This document shows positions 1 to 7,206 of a stretch of 11,414 nucleotides of DNA, one piece after another. Each line of letters starts with the position of its first letter. The first letter of the stretch is position 1. The notes below the pieces were generated by a model. It had not been told where the DNA came from. It ran no database searches and worked only from the letters and a program-made list of their open reading frames with translations. The position numbers were made by a program, and so were the translations under genes. Source of the stretch: Bacillota bacterium (lineage in GTDB: Bacteria > Bacillota > Dethiobacteria > DTU022); the NCBI GenBank assembly GCA_012797095.1, contig JAAZPS010000169.1, forward strand, positions 1 to 11,414, read 5' to 3'.

Positions 1-1
1 A

Positions 2-649
2 GGCAAGGATTTCTCCGCAGGCATCGATCTTGTGGGGATGGCACCGATGGTTCCGTCAATGGCGGAAGGAGATCGGAGTGCCAGGGGAATGAACCGGCTT
101 TTTCAGGCAATCTATCCCATTCAGGAGGCCTTGAGCACCATTGAAAGGTGTGCCAAGCCCGTCATCTGTGCCTTCCACGGTTACTCCATCGGCGCCGCCC
201 TGGATCTGGGAGCCGCCTGCGATATCCGCCTGGCCTCGGCAGATGCCCGGATCTCGCTGCGAGAGACAGCCCTCGCTTTTATCGCCGATCTGGGCGTTCT
301 GCAGCGGCTGCCCCATATCGTTGGCCAGGGCATCACCAGAGAACTGGCCTTTACCGCCCGCTTTATCGATGCAGAGCGGGCCAAAGCGATCAATCTGGTC
401 AACGAGCTTTATCCGGATAAGGAAACACTGCTTCAAGGCGCCGGGGAGCTGGCCCTGGAGATCGCCGCCCAGGCACCGCTGGCAGTCCAGGGAACCAAGG
501 AGGTGCTCAATTACTGCCGGGGCAAAAGTATCGCCGACGGCCTGGAATACGCCGCCGCCCGGAGCGCCATGATCCTTCCCTCGGAGGATCTGACCGAAGC
601 GGTGCTCTCTTTTGTTGAAAGAAGAAAGCCCCAGTACAAAGGCAAGTGA
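2..649 (+). CDS. Crotonase-family enzyme, probable dienoyl-CoA isomerase (5' end missing)
   Basis: The frame is open from the window edge, so the true start lies upstream; 215 codons are visible. The first residues, GKDFSAGIDL, are the oxyanion-hole motif of the enoyl-CoA hydratase/isomerase superfamily. The second half of that site is HGYSIGAALDL. Three acids match the catalytic trio of rat dienoyl-CoA isomerase (Asp176, Glu196, Asp204) with the same spacing of 20 and 8 residues: Asp68, Glu88 and Asp96 of the visible fragment (codons at 203, 263 and 287). The stretch AFIADLGVLQRLP and the later ELAFTAR and AVQGTKE segments also read like that subfamily. The expected reaction is shifting a 3,5-diene to a 2,4-diene on a fatty acyl-CoA in the cytoplasm. 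It lies 63 bp before a transporter gene on the same strand. Family membership is firm; the isomerase role is inferred, and a plain enoyl-CoA hydratase is the main alternative. Confidence 0.88.
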   Translation, partial: GKDFSAGIDLVGMAPMVPSMAEGDRSARGMNRLFQAIYPIQEALSTIERCAKPVICAFHGYSIGAALDLGAACDIRLASADARISLRETALAFIADLGVLQRLPHIVGQGITRELAFTARFIDAERAKAINLVNELYPDKETLLQGAGELALEIAAQAPLAVQGTKEVLNYCRGKSIADGLEYAAARSAMILPSEDLTEAVLSFVERRKPQYKGK

Positions 650-696
650 TCGTCTTGGGCGGAGCAGAATCCGGAAAAGGATTCTCCGCCACCTTG

Positions 697-702
697 AAGG
701 AG
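697..702 (+). promoter_or_regulatory. Ribosome binding site deciding a TTG start
   Basis: AAGGAG lies 10 bases before TTG at 713. No comparable site precedes the first in-frame ATG at 740. This favours the TTG start for the transporter gene, although it adds only nine residues. Confidence 0.6.
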
Positions 703-712
703 CTGAACAGGT

Positions 713-1831
713 TTGCCCGGGAAGAACAAGAGCGGTTTCATGGGGGAGTTTTCCGGATCGATCGGTGATCTGGGAACCTTCCTGCCCTATGTCCTCGGAG
801 CCATCTCCGTCGCCGGGTTCAATCCGGCGAGCATCTTCACCGGTTTCGGCATTTTTTATATCTTCTGCGGCTGGTTTTACCGGATCCCGATGGCAGTGCA
901 ACCGATGAAGGTCGCCTCGGCTGCTGTGCTCATTCATCAGCTGACCCCGGGTGAGGTGGCCGCAGCAGGGCTTATTGTTGGTGCGGTCCTGCTGCTGCTG
1001 GGGGTAACGGGGCTGATCAATATTATCGGACGGATCACGCCGGCAGCGGTGATCAGCGGTATCCAGGTGGGGCTGGGACTTTCCCTGGCCGTGCTCGGCG
1101 TCAAATTGATCGTTACCGAGCCGCTCATCGGCTGGCCGATCTTGCTGCTGATGCTGCCCCTGCTCAACAGCAAACGTTTTCCCGCGGCCATCGCCGCGGT
1201 GCTGGCCGGGGTGGCCCTCAACTTCCTGATGCACCGCGGACTGCCCCTTCCGTCGATCTCCCTGGGAATATATCTGCCCGAGATAGCCCTGCCGGCTGCC
1301 GCCGACTTCAACCGGGGCTTTTTCCTGGCCGCCCTGCCGCAGCTGCCCCTGACCCTGGCCAATGCCGTTCTCGTAACCACGGCCCTCTCCCGGGAGCTGT
1401 ACGGCGCCCGCGCCGCCAGGGTGAGCGACCGCAATCTCTGCCTCACCATGGGCGCAGCCAACTTGATCTCCTCTCCCCTGGGCGGATATATGATGTGCCA
1501 CGGTGCCGGCGGGGTTGCTGCACACCACCGCTTCGGCGGAAGGAGCAGCTATACATCCTATATCATCGGCGCGGCCCTGCTGGCGGTGGGGCTTTTCCTG
1601 GGAAAAGACGGCGCCGCACTTTTCGCCCTGATCCCCGAAGCCGCTCTCGGCTGTCTTTTGTTCTACAGCGGCATCGATCTGGCCTCGGCGGCCAAAAAGA
1701 TCGAGCAGCGGCAGGACTTTTACGTGATCCTCGCTGTTGCCGCCCTTTCGCTGGCGATAAACCCGGCGGTCGCTTTTGCCGCCGGATTCATCCTGGCCAA
1801 GAGCATCGAGAAGAGATGGGTCAAGATCTGA
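713..1831 (+). CDS. MOT1-type molybdate/sulfate transporter
   Basis: This is a 372-residue, strongly hydrophobic polytopic membrane protein. It carries the signature blocks of the MOT1 (molybdate transporter, SulP-related) family: GSIGDLGTFLP at residues 15-25, AVQPMK at 61-66, a LPQLPLTLANAVL block at 208-220, and CHGAGG followed by HHRFGGRS at 262-278. In characterised plant and algal members these blocks belong to a high-affinity molybdate uptake carrier. Bacterial members are usually annotated as putative sulfate or molybdate permeases, so the substrate here is not proven. The start is taken as TTG 713 because AAGGAG precedes it; ATG 740 is the alternative. It follows the crotonase gene by 63 bp and is followed by an intrinsic terminator, so the two may share a transcript, but nothing links their functions. 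No molybdenum cofactor genes are visible nearby. Confidence 0.85.
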   Translation: MPGKNKSGFMGEFSGSIGDLGTFLPYVLGAISVAGFNPASIFTGFGIFYIFCGWFYRIPMAVQPMKVASAAVLIHQLTPGEVAAAGLIVGAVLLLLGVTGLINIIGRITPAAVISGIQVGLGLSLAVLGVKLIVTEPLIGWPILLLMLPLLNSKRFPAAIAAVLAGVALNFLMHRGLPLPSISLGIYLPEIALPAAADFNRGFFLAALPQLPLTLANAVLVTTALSRELYGARAARVSDRNLCLTMGAANLISSPLGGYMMCHGAGGVAAHHRFGGRSSYTSYIIGAALLAVGLFLGKDGAALFALIPEAALGCLLFYSGIDLASAAKKIEQRQDFYVILAVAALSLAINPAVAFAAGFILAKSIEKRWVKI

Positions 1832-1869
1832 TTTCGGGAAAGCGAGCTGCTTCAAAACTGCTGAGAGGA

Positions 1870-1908
1870 AACCGGCGCTTCCGGAAAGGGGCGCCGGTTC
1901 ATTTTTTT
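1870..1908 (+). terminator. Intrinsic terminator after the MOT1-type gene
   Basis: AACCGGCGC (1870-1878) pairs perfectly with GCGCCGGTT (1891-1899) across a 12-base loop and is followed by CA and seven T residues (1902-1908). It lies about 40 bp after the transporter stop codon and should end the plus-strand unit. Read from the other strand the trailing sequence is only weakly T-rich, so it is mainly one-directional. Confidence 0.85.
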
Positions 1909-1954
1909 CTGAAATATTCCCGGAAAGCAGGTCGGCCGGGGCCAAGCGCAGGAG

Positions 1955-1971
1955 CGGGGATAAGTTCCCCG
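1955..1971 (-). other. Hairpin just downstream of serC
   Basis: CGGGGA (1955-1960) and TCCCCG (1966-1971) form a 6-bp perfect stem with a 5-base loop, starting 1 base beyond the serC stop codon on the minus strand. No T-tract follows, so it is not a classical intrinsic terminator; it may stabilise the 3' end of the transcript or assist termination together with the hairpin at 1870-1899. Confidence 0.4.
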
Positions 1972-1972
1972 A

Positions 1973-3115
1973 TCACCCCCGGGTCGTATCCCCGGCCCGG
2001 ATCACCTCGCGGTAGGCCCATTCCAGCCAGAGCAGGGCCCGCTCCAGATCGGATTGCTCGACAGTGGCACCGCACCAGAAACGCAAGCCCGGCGGGGCAT
2101 CGCGGTAGGAGGCAATATCGTAGGCAGCCTGCTCTTCTTCCAGAAGCCTGAGCAGCTGCTGCAACTTCTCCGGCGGCAGCTCCACCGTCAGGCAGACACT
2201 GGTATTGGAGCGGATCGCCGGATCGGCCGCCAGAAAATCGATCCACTCGTGAGCAGCCACGAATGCGGCAATCACCCCGAGGTTGTCCCGAGAGCGCCGG
2301 ATCAGGGCCGGGAGCCCCCCGATGGAGCGGGCCCATCGCAACGCCGCCAGATAATCCTCGTTGCAGAGCATCGAAGGGGTATTGATCGTGGAGCCCTCGA
2401 ACAGAGAGCGGAGCAGCTTGCCGCCCTCCTTCAGCCGGAATATCTTCGGAAGCGGCCAGGGCGGGGTATATGTTTCGATACGGCGCACGGCGCGGGGCGA
2501 AAGGACCAGCATCCCGTGGGCCGCTTCCCCACCGAGCACCTTCTGCCAGGAAAAGGTCACCACATCGAGCTTTTCCCAGGGGATCTCCATGGCAAAGACC
2601 GCCGAGGTGGCATCGCAGATCGTCAGCCCTTGCCGATCGGAGGGGATGAACCCGCCGTCGGGCACCTTGACCCCGCTGGTGGTCCCGTTCCAGGTGAAGA
2701 CCAGATCGCGGGAAAAGTCGAGGCGCGAGAGATCGGGCAAAAGACCGTAATCGGCGGAGATCACCCGCAGATCTTTCAGCTTCAGCTGCTCTTCAATGTC
2801 ATGGGCCCAGCCCCGACCGAAGGCTTCGAAGCAGAGCACATCGACCGCTCTGGCCCCCAGCAGATTCCAGAGGGCCATCTCCACAGCCCCCGTATCGGAA
2901 GCCGGCACGATCCCGACCAGGTAATCTTTGGGGATGCCGAGGATCTCTCCGGTCATCCGGATCGATTGAAGTAAGCGGGAGCGGCCCAGGGCGCTGCGAT
3001 GAGAGCGGCCCAGCGGAGCATCCGCCAGCGCCTCGAGGCTGTAGCGGGGATACTTGGCGCAGGGCCCGGAAGAGAAAAATGGGTTTTCAGGTTTCAGGGT
3101 CGGTTTTGGATTCAT
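1973..3115 (-). CDS. serC: Phosphoserine aminotransferase, Methanosarcina/alphaproteobacterial type
   Basis: This cytoplasmic PLP enzyme converts 3-phosphohydroxypyruvate and glutamate to phosphoserine, the second step of serine synthesis. The 380 residues match the SerC subfamily known from Methanosarcina and alphaproteobacteria rather than the common bacterial type: NPFFSSGPCAKYP at 11-23, APLGRSHRSALG at 33-44, GIVPASDTGAVEMALW at 68-83 and FTWNGTTSGVKVP at 140-152. Lys192 in FSWQKVLGG is the Schiff-base lysine, and Asp168 in ICDATSA should hold the pyridine nitrogen. The C-terminal half keeps INTPSMLC and RSNTSVCL, which are typical of this subfamily. The frame stays open 147 bases further upstream, but ATG 3115 is chosen because GAAGGAG precedes it by 8 bases and the protein family begins there. 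No serA or serB is visible in the window. A promoter could not be assigned in the 106 bp before it; it may be co-transcribed with the Yip1 gene. Confidence 0.92.
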   Translation of the reverse strand: MNPKPTLKPENPFFSSGPCAKYPRYSLEALADAPLGRSHRSALGRSRLLQSIRMTGEILGIPKDYLVGIVPASDTGAVEMALWNLLGARAVDVLCFEAFGRGWAHDIEEQLKLKDLRVISADYGLLPDLSRLDFSRDLVFTWNGTTSGVKVPDGGFIPSDRQGLTICDATSAVFAMEIPWEKLDVVTFSWQKVLGGEAAHGMLVLSPRAVRRIETYTPPWPLPKIFRLKEGGKLLRSLFEGSTINTPSMLCNEDYLAALRWARSIGGLPALIRRSRDNLGVIAAFVAAHEWIDFLAADPAIRSNTSVCLTVELPPEKLQQLLRLLEEEQAAYDIASYRDAPPGLRFWCGATVEQSDLERALLWLEWAYREVIRAGDTTRG

Positions 3116-3123
3116 TGATGCAG

Positions 3124-3130
3124 CTCCTTC
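3124..3130 (-). promoter_or_regulatory. Ribosome binding site deciding the serC start
   Basis: The minus strand reads GAAGGAG, 8 bases before ATG 3115. No such site precedes the in-frame upstream ATG at 3214, which supports the shorter protein. Confidence 0.7.
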
Positions 3131-3221
3131 CGATAATCGGCCGGCCCGGTTAGCTTGCCGGATATCTTTCGATTGTGATTGAACAAAATTCTTCGGTTGA
3201 TTGAAAGCGCTCATTTTTCCG

Positions 3222-3785
3222 TTAGAGCAACCGCCCCAGCACGAAGATCCCCCAGACCACAATAACCAGGATCACCATCGCAAAACCGAACAGCACCGCC
3301 AGATAGGTCAAGACACTCTCTCCGGTGGTGATGCTGCGGCTTTCCCGCAGGGCAATTACCCACAGGACCAGCACCCAGATTCCCACACCCAGCGAGAGGA
3401 CGCCCCCCAGGACCGCCCCCGCGGTCCCGCCAACCCTTTTCAGCAGCTCGGCCACCGGGTTCAGAATGGCGGGAAACTGGGCAAAGCCCAGGGCTGAAAA
3501 GAGGCCCCAGAAATCGCCGCTACCCTTGAAAAGACGTGAAACCAGATGCAAAAGTCCGGTAATGATCAGAAGACCGACCAGGGAACCGGCAACCTGCACA
3601 AGGATATTCGGCGGAGGGAATTCAACGATCTGTTCCAGGGCGGAATAATCCGCGTTCATGGCACCGAACAGGGCCACAGCGGTAAATATCGCCAGGGCCC
3701 AGCCCACCGGTTTTTCCCGGGCGATCTGATTCAGGGCAGCCGCCGGTTTCCGGATCACCCCGTCAAGCAGTTCGAGGATATTCAT
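3222..3785 (-). CDS. Yip1-domain integral membrane protein
   Basis: This 187-residue protein is almost wholly hydrophobic, with about five membrane segments at roughly residues 27-44, 62-82, 93-117, 122-146 and 160-184. The opening, a short amphipathic stretch followed by the first membrane span, and the FSALGFAQFPAIL segment at 96-108 fit the bacterial branch of the Yip1 family. Bacterial members have no firmly established function, and none is claimed here. The start ATG 3785 has an ideal AAGGAGGT site (3795-3802) 9 bases upstream. It lies 50 bp after the sppA stop on the same strand, with no terminator between, so it is probably translated from the sppA transcript. The pairing suggests a membrane-stress or membrane quality-control role, but that is only inference. 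Confidence 0.75.
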   Translation of the reverse strand: MNILELLDGVIRKPAAALNQIAREKPVGWALAIFTAVALFGAMNADYSALEQIVEFPPPNILVQVAGSLVGLLIITGLLHLVSRLFKGSGDFWGLFSALGFAQFPAILNPVAELLKRVGGTAGAVLGGVLSLGVGIWVLVLWVIALRESRSITTGESVLTYLAVLFGFAMVILVIVVWGIFVLGRLL

Positions 3786-3835
3786 CCCTGCAGTACCTCC
3801 TTCTCCTCAATATAACCCCCAGAGCCGCCGGCCCG

Positions 3836-4762
3836 CTACTGCAGGATCAAACGCGGCAGCCGGTTGATCTGCTGCTGCAGATGCTCCAGAAGCTGGATCT
3901 CGGGAGCCGTATTCAGCTTATCAGCCAGGAGCGCAACTTTCAAGGTCAGCCCCGAGAGTTGCTCCCAGAAGGAGGGCGCGGGAAATTCGTATCTCTCCGG
4001 CTTTTCAAGACCGGCGATCTCACCGGCCCAGGTCACCGCCTCATCGATACCGCCCAGCCGGTCCACCAGACCCAGCTCCAGCGCCTGGGTACCGGTATAG
4101 ACCTGCCCCGTTGCCAGCTCCAGCACCTTCTCCCGGTCAAGGCCCCTTCCCGCAGCCACATCGGCGACAAATTGATCGTAGATCTCGTCGGAGAGCTCCT
4201 GCATCAGCCTGCGCTCCTCGGCGGTCAACTCGCGCGAGAGCATATCCTTGTGCCGGCCGCTCTTGATCACCTCCACCTTCAGGCCCAATTTCTCGTAGAG
4301 CCCCTCCATATCGATCACCTGGGTGATCACCCCGATGGAGCCGGTCAGGGTGCCTGGTTGAGCAACGATCCCTTTGGCCGGGGCAGAGATATAGTAGCCC
4401 CCCGAGGCGGCCATATCGCCCATCGATACGACCAGGGGCTTGGGAAATGACTTAATACCGGCCGCAATCTGCTGGGAGGCGGCGACGGAGCCGCCGGGGC
4501 TGTTCACCCTGAGCACGGCTGCCTTGATACTGTCATCCGCCGCAGCTTTCTGCAGCTGTGTCTCCACGTAGCGCGGCGTGACCCCACCGGACAGGCCGAT
4601 CGCCCCGGAGCCTTCCTCGATGGTCCCCTGGAGATAGATCACCACCACCCGTTCCCTGCTTCCCGAAGATAGAGAGCTCCCGCGGGAGCCGGAGGCCAGC
4701 CAGACCGCCGAGAACAGCGCTGCTGCGACGAGCAATACAATCAACCATTGACGTCCTTTCAT
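3836..4762 (-). CDS. sppA: Signal peptide peptidase SppA (family S49)
   Basis: SppA is a membrane-anchored serine protease that degrades signal peptides left in the membrane after secretion. The protein has 308 residues, the size of the short Gram-positive form rather than the double-length E. coli form. Residues 6-24 form a single signal anchor preceded by KGR, which puts the catalytic domain outside the cell. Ser120 in MAASGGYY is the nucleophile and Lys172 in SGRHKDM the general base; their spacing of 52 equals that of Ser147 and Lys199 in the Bacillus subtilis enzyme. The VNSPGGS motif at 86-92 and GTLTGSIGVI at 137-146 are also conserved. The ATG at 4762 is the only start that keeps the full anchor; its ribosome site is modest (AGAAGGGA, rather far away). 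It precedes the Yip1 gene and follows the YfcC-type gene by 137 bp. Confidence 0.93.
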   Translation of the reverse strand: MKGRQWLIVLLVAAALFSAVWLASGSRGSSLSSGSRERVVVIYLQGTIEEGSGAIGLSGGVTPRYVETQLQKAAADDSIKAAVLRVNSPGGSVAASQQIAAGIKSFPKPLVVSMGDMAASGGYYISAPAKGIVAQPGTLTGSIGVITQVIDMEGLYEKLGLKVEVIKSGRHKDMLSRELTAEERRLMQELSDEIYDQFVADVAAGRGLDREKVLELATGQVYTGTQALELGLVDRLGGIDEAVTWAGEIAGLEKPERYEFPAPSFWEQLSGLTLKVALLADKLNTAPEIQLLEHLQQQINRLPRLILQ

Positions 4763-4879
4763 CCAGATCCGTCCCTTCTCTGATTTATCGATTCCTCGGC
4801 CTTACCGGAACCGTCCGCCTGCAGCCGGCGGTCCCTACAGAAAGTATTCCCCGCCCCGCCGGCCGCCGCATGCTGGAAT

Positions 4880-4885
4880 ATTATC
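4880..4885 (-). promoter_or_regulatory. Possible extended -10 box for sppA
   Basis: The minus strand reads TGTGATAAT, an extended -10 (TG, one base, then GATAAT) placed about 118 bases before the sppA start. There is no good -35 at the usual distance. The resulting leader would contain a small GC-rich hairpin (CCGCC paired with GGCGG around 4816-4832). The assignment is tentative. Confidence 0.3.
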
Positions 4886-4899
4886 ACACCACCGCCCTT

Positions 4900-6390
4900 T
4901 CAGAAAGGACCGTAGCCCAGCCAGACCGCCGCGGTCAGCGCCAGGGCGGTGATCAGCAGAACGATCAGCTGTAGCAGGCCGATCCAGCGGAACCATTTCG
5001 TGTAGCTCACCGTGGTCAACCCCAGGCAGAGCAGCAGCACCGGATTGGTTGGATAGAAGACATTGGAGAAGCCGTCGCCGAAACAGAAAGCGAGAACCAT
5101 CGTCTGGCGGGTCAACCCGGAGAGGTCGGCCAGCGGTGTGAGGATGGGAATAAGCAGAGCCGCCTTGGCCGAGGCTGAGCCGATGAAAAAGTTCACTGCC
5201 AGGACCAGGCCATAGATCAGGTAGGCGGCCAGGTACGAGGAGACACCGGTGATCAACCCCGCGGCATGGTGGACCACGGTATCCATGACCCCACCCCGCT
5301 CGATGATAAAGCTCACGCTCATGGCCATGAGTATGAGGACGATCCCCGGGGCCACCCCGCCCACGCCCTTCAGGAAAGTGCGCACCACCTCCCGGCCGGA
5401 GAGACCGCCCCGGAAACCGGCGCCCACACCGGCGATAAGGTAAAGCAGGGCGATGGCCGGCAGCGAAAGATCGGCAAACTGCGGCAACAGGTTGGCCGCG
5501 GCGATCACCCCCAGGATCCCGCCGAAACAGCACAGAAACCAGGTTACCGCCCTGTTGATCCCCCTTCCCCCGGCGGAGGGTGCTTCCGGAGCACTCCGGG
5601 CAGCGTGGTAGAATTGCTGCTGCCTCTCCCGATCTTCGGCAAAGATCAGGGAACGGCGCGGATCCTGCTCGATCTTTCTGGCGTGGCGCACCAGGAAGAG
5701 GCAGAGCAGCCCGTACAGCAGGGCGAAGATGAGCAGGCGAAAAGCGGCCCCCGAGAAAACGGGCAGCCCCGCCATCCGCTGGGAAAGGCCGATGGAATAG
5801 GGGTTGGAGATGGCCACGGCAAAGCCGAAGCAGATCGAGAGCAGGCTCATCCCCAGCCCGAGGAGAGCATCCCACCCCATATTGTAGGCCAGGATCACCA
5901 CCAGCGGCGCCAGGGCAACGACCTCCTCGAACATCCCCAGGGTCGAACCGAAAACCATGAACAGAAGGGAGACCAGACAGATCAGCAGGTAGCGGCTTTT
6001 ACCGAAGCGGCCGACAATTTTGGCAATGAGCTCCCTGAAAACCCCGACGCGGTTGAGCACGGCAAAACCACCGCCGATAAAAAGAATCAGCAGCGAGATC
6101 ACGATCACCACCGCTGAATTCTCGGAAGCGTAGAGCACCTCCACCGGCGCAGTCAGCCAGCGGTACACCGGCAACGGTTCTCTTTCAACGAGATGAAACG
6201 ATTGCGGATCAACCAGCTCCTTTCCATCCACCAGAACGCGCTCGTAACTACCCGCAGGGATCAGCTGCGTGAGCACACCGGAAAGGATGATCAAGCATAA
6301 GATGATCACTGCTGTGGTGATAAAGGCCTTCTTCCCTATTCTTATCTCCGCAGATTCCGACAGATCGATCGCCCCCCGCTCTTGACTCAA
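4900..6390 (-). CDS. YfcC/DcuC-type C4-dicarboxylate or amino-acid carrier
   Basis: This 496-residue inner-membrane protein has about a dozen hydrophobic spans and a short charged cytoplasmic N-terminus. The first span ends in TQLIPAGSYERV (residues 41-52), the hallmark start of the YfcC family (C4-dicarboxylate anaerobic carrier domain). GSTLGMFEEVVALAPLV and the ISNPYSIGLSQ segment are further family blocks, as is the C-terminal SASAKAALLIPILTPLADL. Relatives are thought to move dicarboxylates, arginine/ornithine or peptides using ion gradients, and the substrate here cannot be read from sequence. The longest possible start is TTG at 6390, because a TAA lies three codons upstream in frame. 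Its ribosome site is poor and no other start in the first 27 codons is clearly better, so the start is uncertain. It heads the minus-strand group and is divergent from rsmD, with 169 bp between them. Confidence 0.85.
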   Translation of the reverse strand: MSQERGAIDLSESAEIRIGKKAFITTAVIILCLIILSGVLTQLIPAGSYERVLVDGKELVDPQSFHLVEREPLPVYRWLTAPVEVLYASENSAVVIVISLLILFIGGGFAVLNRVGVFRELIAKIVGRFGKSRYLLICLVSLLFMVFGSTLGMFEEVVALAPLVVILAYNMGWDALLGLGMSLLSICFGFAVAISNPYSIGLSQRMAGLPVFSGAAFRLLIFALLYGLLCLFLVRHARKIEQDPRRSLIFAEDRERQQQFYHAARSAPEAPSAGGRGINRAVTWFLCCFGGILGVIAAANLLPQFADLSLPAIALLYLIAGVGAGFRGGLSGREVVRTFLKGVGGVAPGIVLILMAMSVSFIIERGGVMDTVVHHAAGLITGVSSYLAAYLIYGLVLAVNFFIGSASAKAALLIPILTPLADLSGLTRQTMVLAFCFGDGFSNVFYPTNPVLLLCLGLTTVSYTKWFRWIGLLQLIVLLITALALTAAVWLGYGPF

Positions 6391-6500
6391 AAGGTGTTAT
6401 TGTTTTCTTTACCACCCCTGGAATAACCTTTTTTCTCCGATCCGGTTCTTACCGGCCCCGGACTGCCGCTCTCACCGGGCGCCTGCCGGGCGAAACCTCG

Positions 6501-6529
6501 TTGCCCCGGCGCCTTTCCGGTGATACTAT
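6501..6529 (+). promoter_or_regulatory. Candidate sigma-A promoter of rsmD
   Basis: TTGCCC (6501-6506) and TACTAT (6524-6529) are separated by 17 bases and lie about 30 bases before the rsmD start. Each box matches four of six consensus bases. The position is right, but the boxes are weak. Confidence 0.35.
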
Positions 6530-6559
6530 CTAAGGAGCAGCGATCCGGGAGGGAAGCAG

Positions 6560-7144
6560 ATGCGGGTAATTGCCGGAACAGCAGGGGGAATCAGGCTGAA
6601 AACCCCCCGGGGAGGGGCGGTCAGGCCCACTGCGGCACGGGTTAAGGAGGCGCTCTTCAATATTTTAGGGCCTCGCCTCCCCGGTGCTCTTTTCTGGGAT
6701 CTCTTCGCCGGCAGCGGCGCCATCGGGATCGAGGCCCTCAGCCGGGGAGCAGCGGAAGCGCTCTTTGTTGAAAAGGAGAGGGCCCACCTGGCCTATGTTG
6801 AAGAAAACCTCTCCCGGACGAAATTGACCGCCCGGGCCAGGCTGATCCGGCAGGATGTTATGCTGGCGCTGCCGCAGCTGGGCCGGGAAAAAAAGCAGGC
6901 CGATCTGATCTTTGCCGATCCGCCCTACCAGGAGAGAATCGTCCCCGGGCTGCTGGAGGCGGCCGACCGGTGCCGGCTGCTGCGCCCCGGCGGCCTCATC
7001 GTGCTGGAGCTCTTTGCCCGCCACCGCTTCTGGCCGCAGGATCATCCCGCAATAGATCTGAGAAGATATGGCGGCACCAACCTGATCTTCATCGAAGCAA
7101 GCGCCCTTGCCGCCTGCCGCAGGGATGGAAACTTTGACGCGTAG
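6560..7144 (+). CDS. rsmD: 16S rRNA (guanine-966-N2)-methyltransferase RsmD
   Basis: RsmD methylates the exocyclic amine of G966 in 16S rRNA during 30S subunit assembly, using S-adenosylmethionine. The 194-residue length equals the family norm. The N-terminus MRVIAGTAGGIRLKTPRG and the following RPTAARVKEALFNIL (22-36) are the family signature. The cofactor-binding motif DLFAGSGAIGIEALSRG is at 47-63 and the catalytic DPPY at 120-123. ATG 6560 has GGAGG (6548-6552) 7 bases upstream. In many Bacillota rsmD is followed on the same strand by coaD and then ylbJ. Here coaD is absent and ylbJ faces rsmD, with 62 bp between the two stop codons. No intrinsic terminator could be recognised in that gap. 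Confidence 0.95.
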   Translation: MRVIAGTAGGIRLKTPRGGAVRPTAARVKEALFNILGPRLPGALFWDLFAGSGAIGIEALSRGAAEALFVEKERAHLAYVEENLSRTKLTARARLIRQDVMLALPQLGREKKQADLIFADPPYQERIVPGLLEAADRCRLLRPGGLIVLELFARHRFWPQDHPAIDLRRYGGTNLIFIEASALAACRRDGNFDA

Positions 7145-7206
7145 GACTTGCTGAGACAAACCTTTTAGCCCTGTTTCCCTAGATTGAACATCCGGCAGAC
7201 CCGCAG

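Noticed and set aside
56..1945. Long minus-strand open frame of 629 codons opposite the crotonase and transporter genes
   Set aside because: It lies wholly antisense to two genes with clear family motifs, its composition (rich in Gly, Gln and Arg) is that of a shadow frame in GC-rich DNA, and it has no recognisable motif.
5266..6117. Plus-strand open frame of 283 codons opposite the YfcC-type gene
   Set aside because: It is antisense to a clear membrane transporter gene, and its strongly hydrophilic, low-complexity product is what the complement of hydrophobic codons gives.
6382..6390. TTGACTCAA near the YfcC-type start, resembling the palindrome arm
   Set aside because: Only nine bases match, there is no second arm, and the match overlaps coding sequence, so chance is the simplest explanation.
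6442..6455. CCGGT/ACCGG hairpin between the YfcC-type gene and rsmD as a terminator
   Set aside because: It has a 5-bp stem with no T-tract on either strand, and it sits between divergent genes where no terminator is expected.
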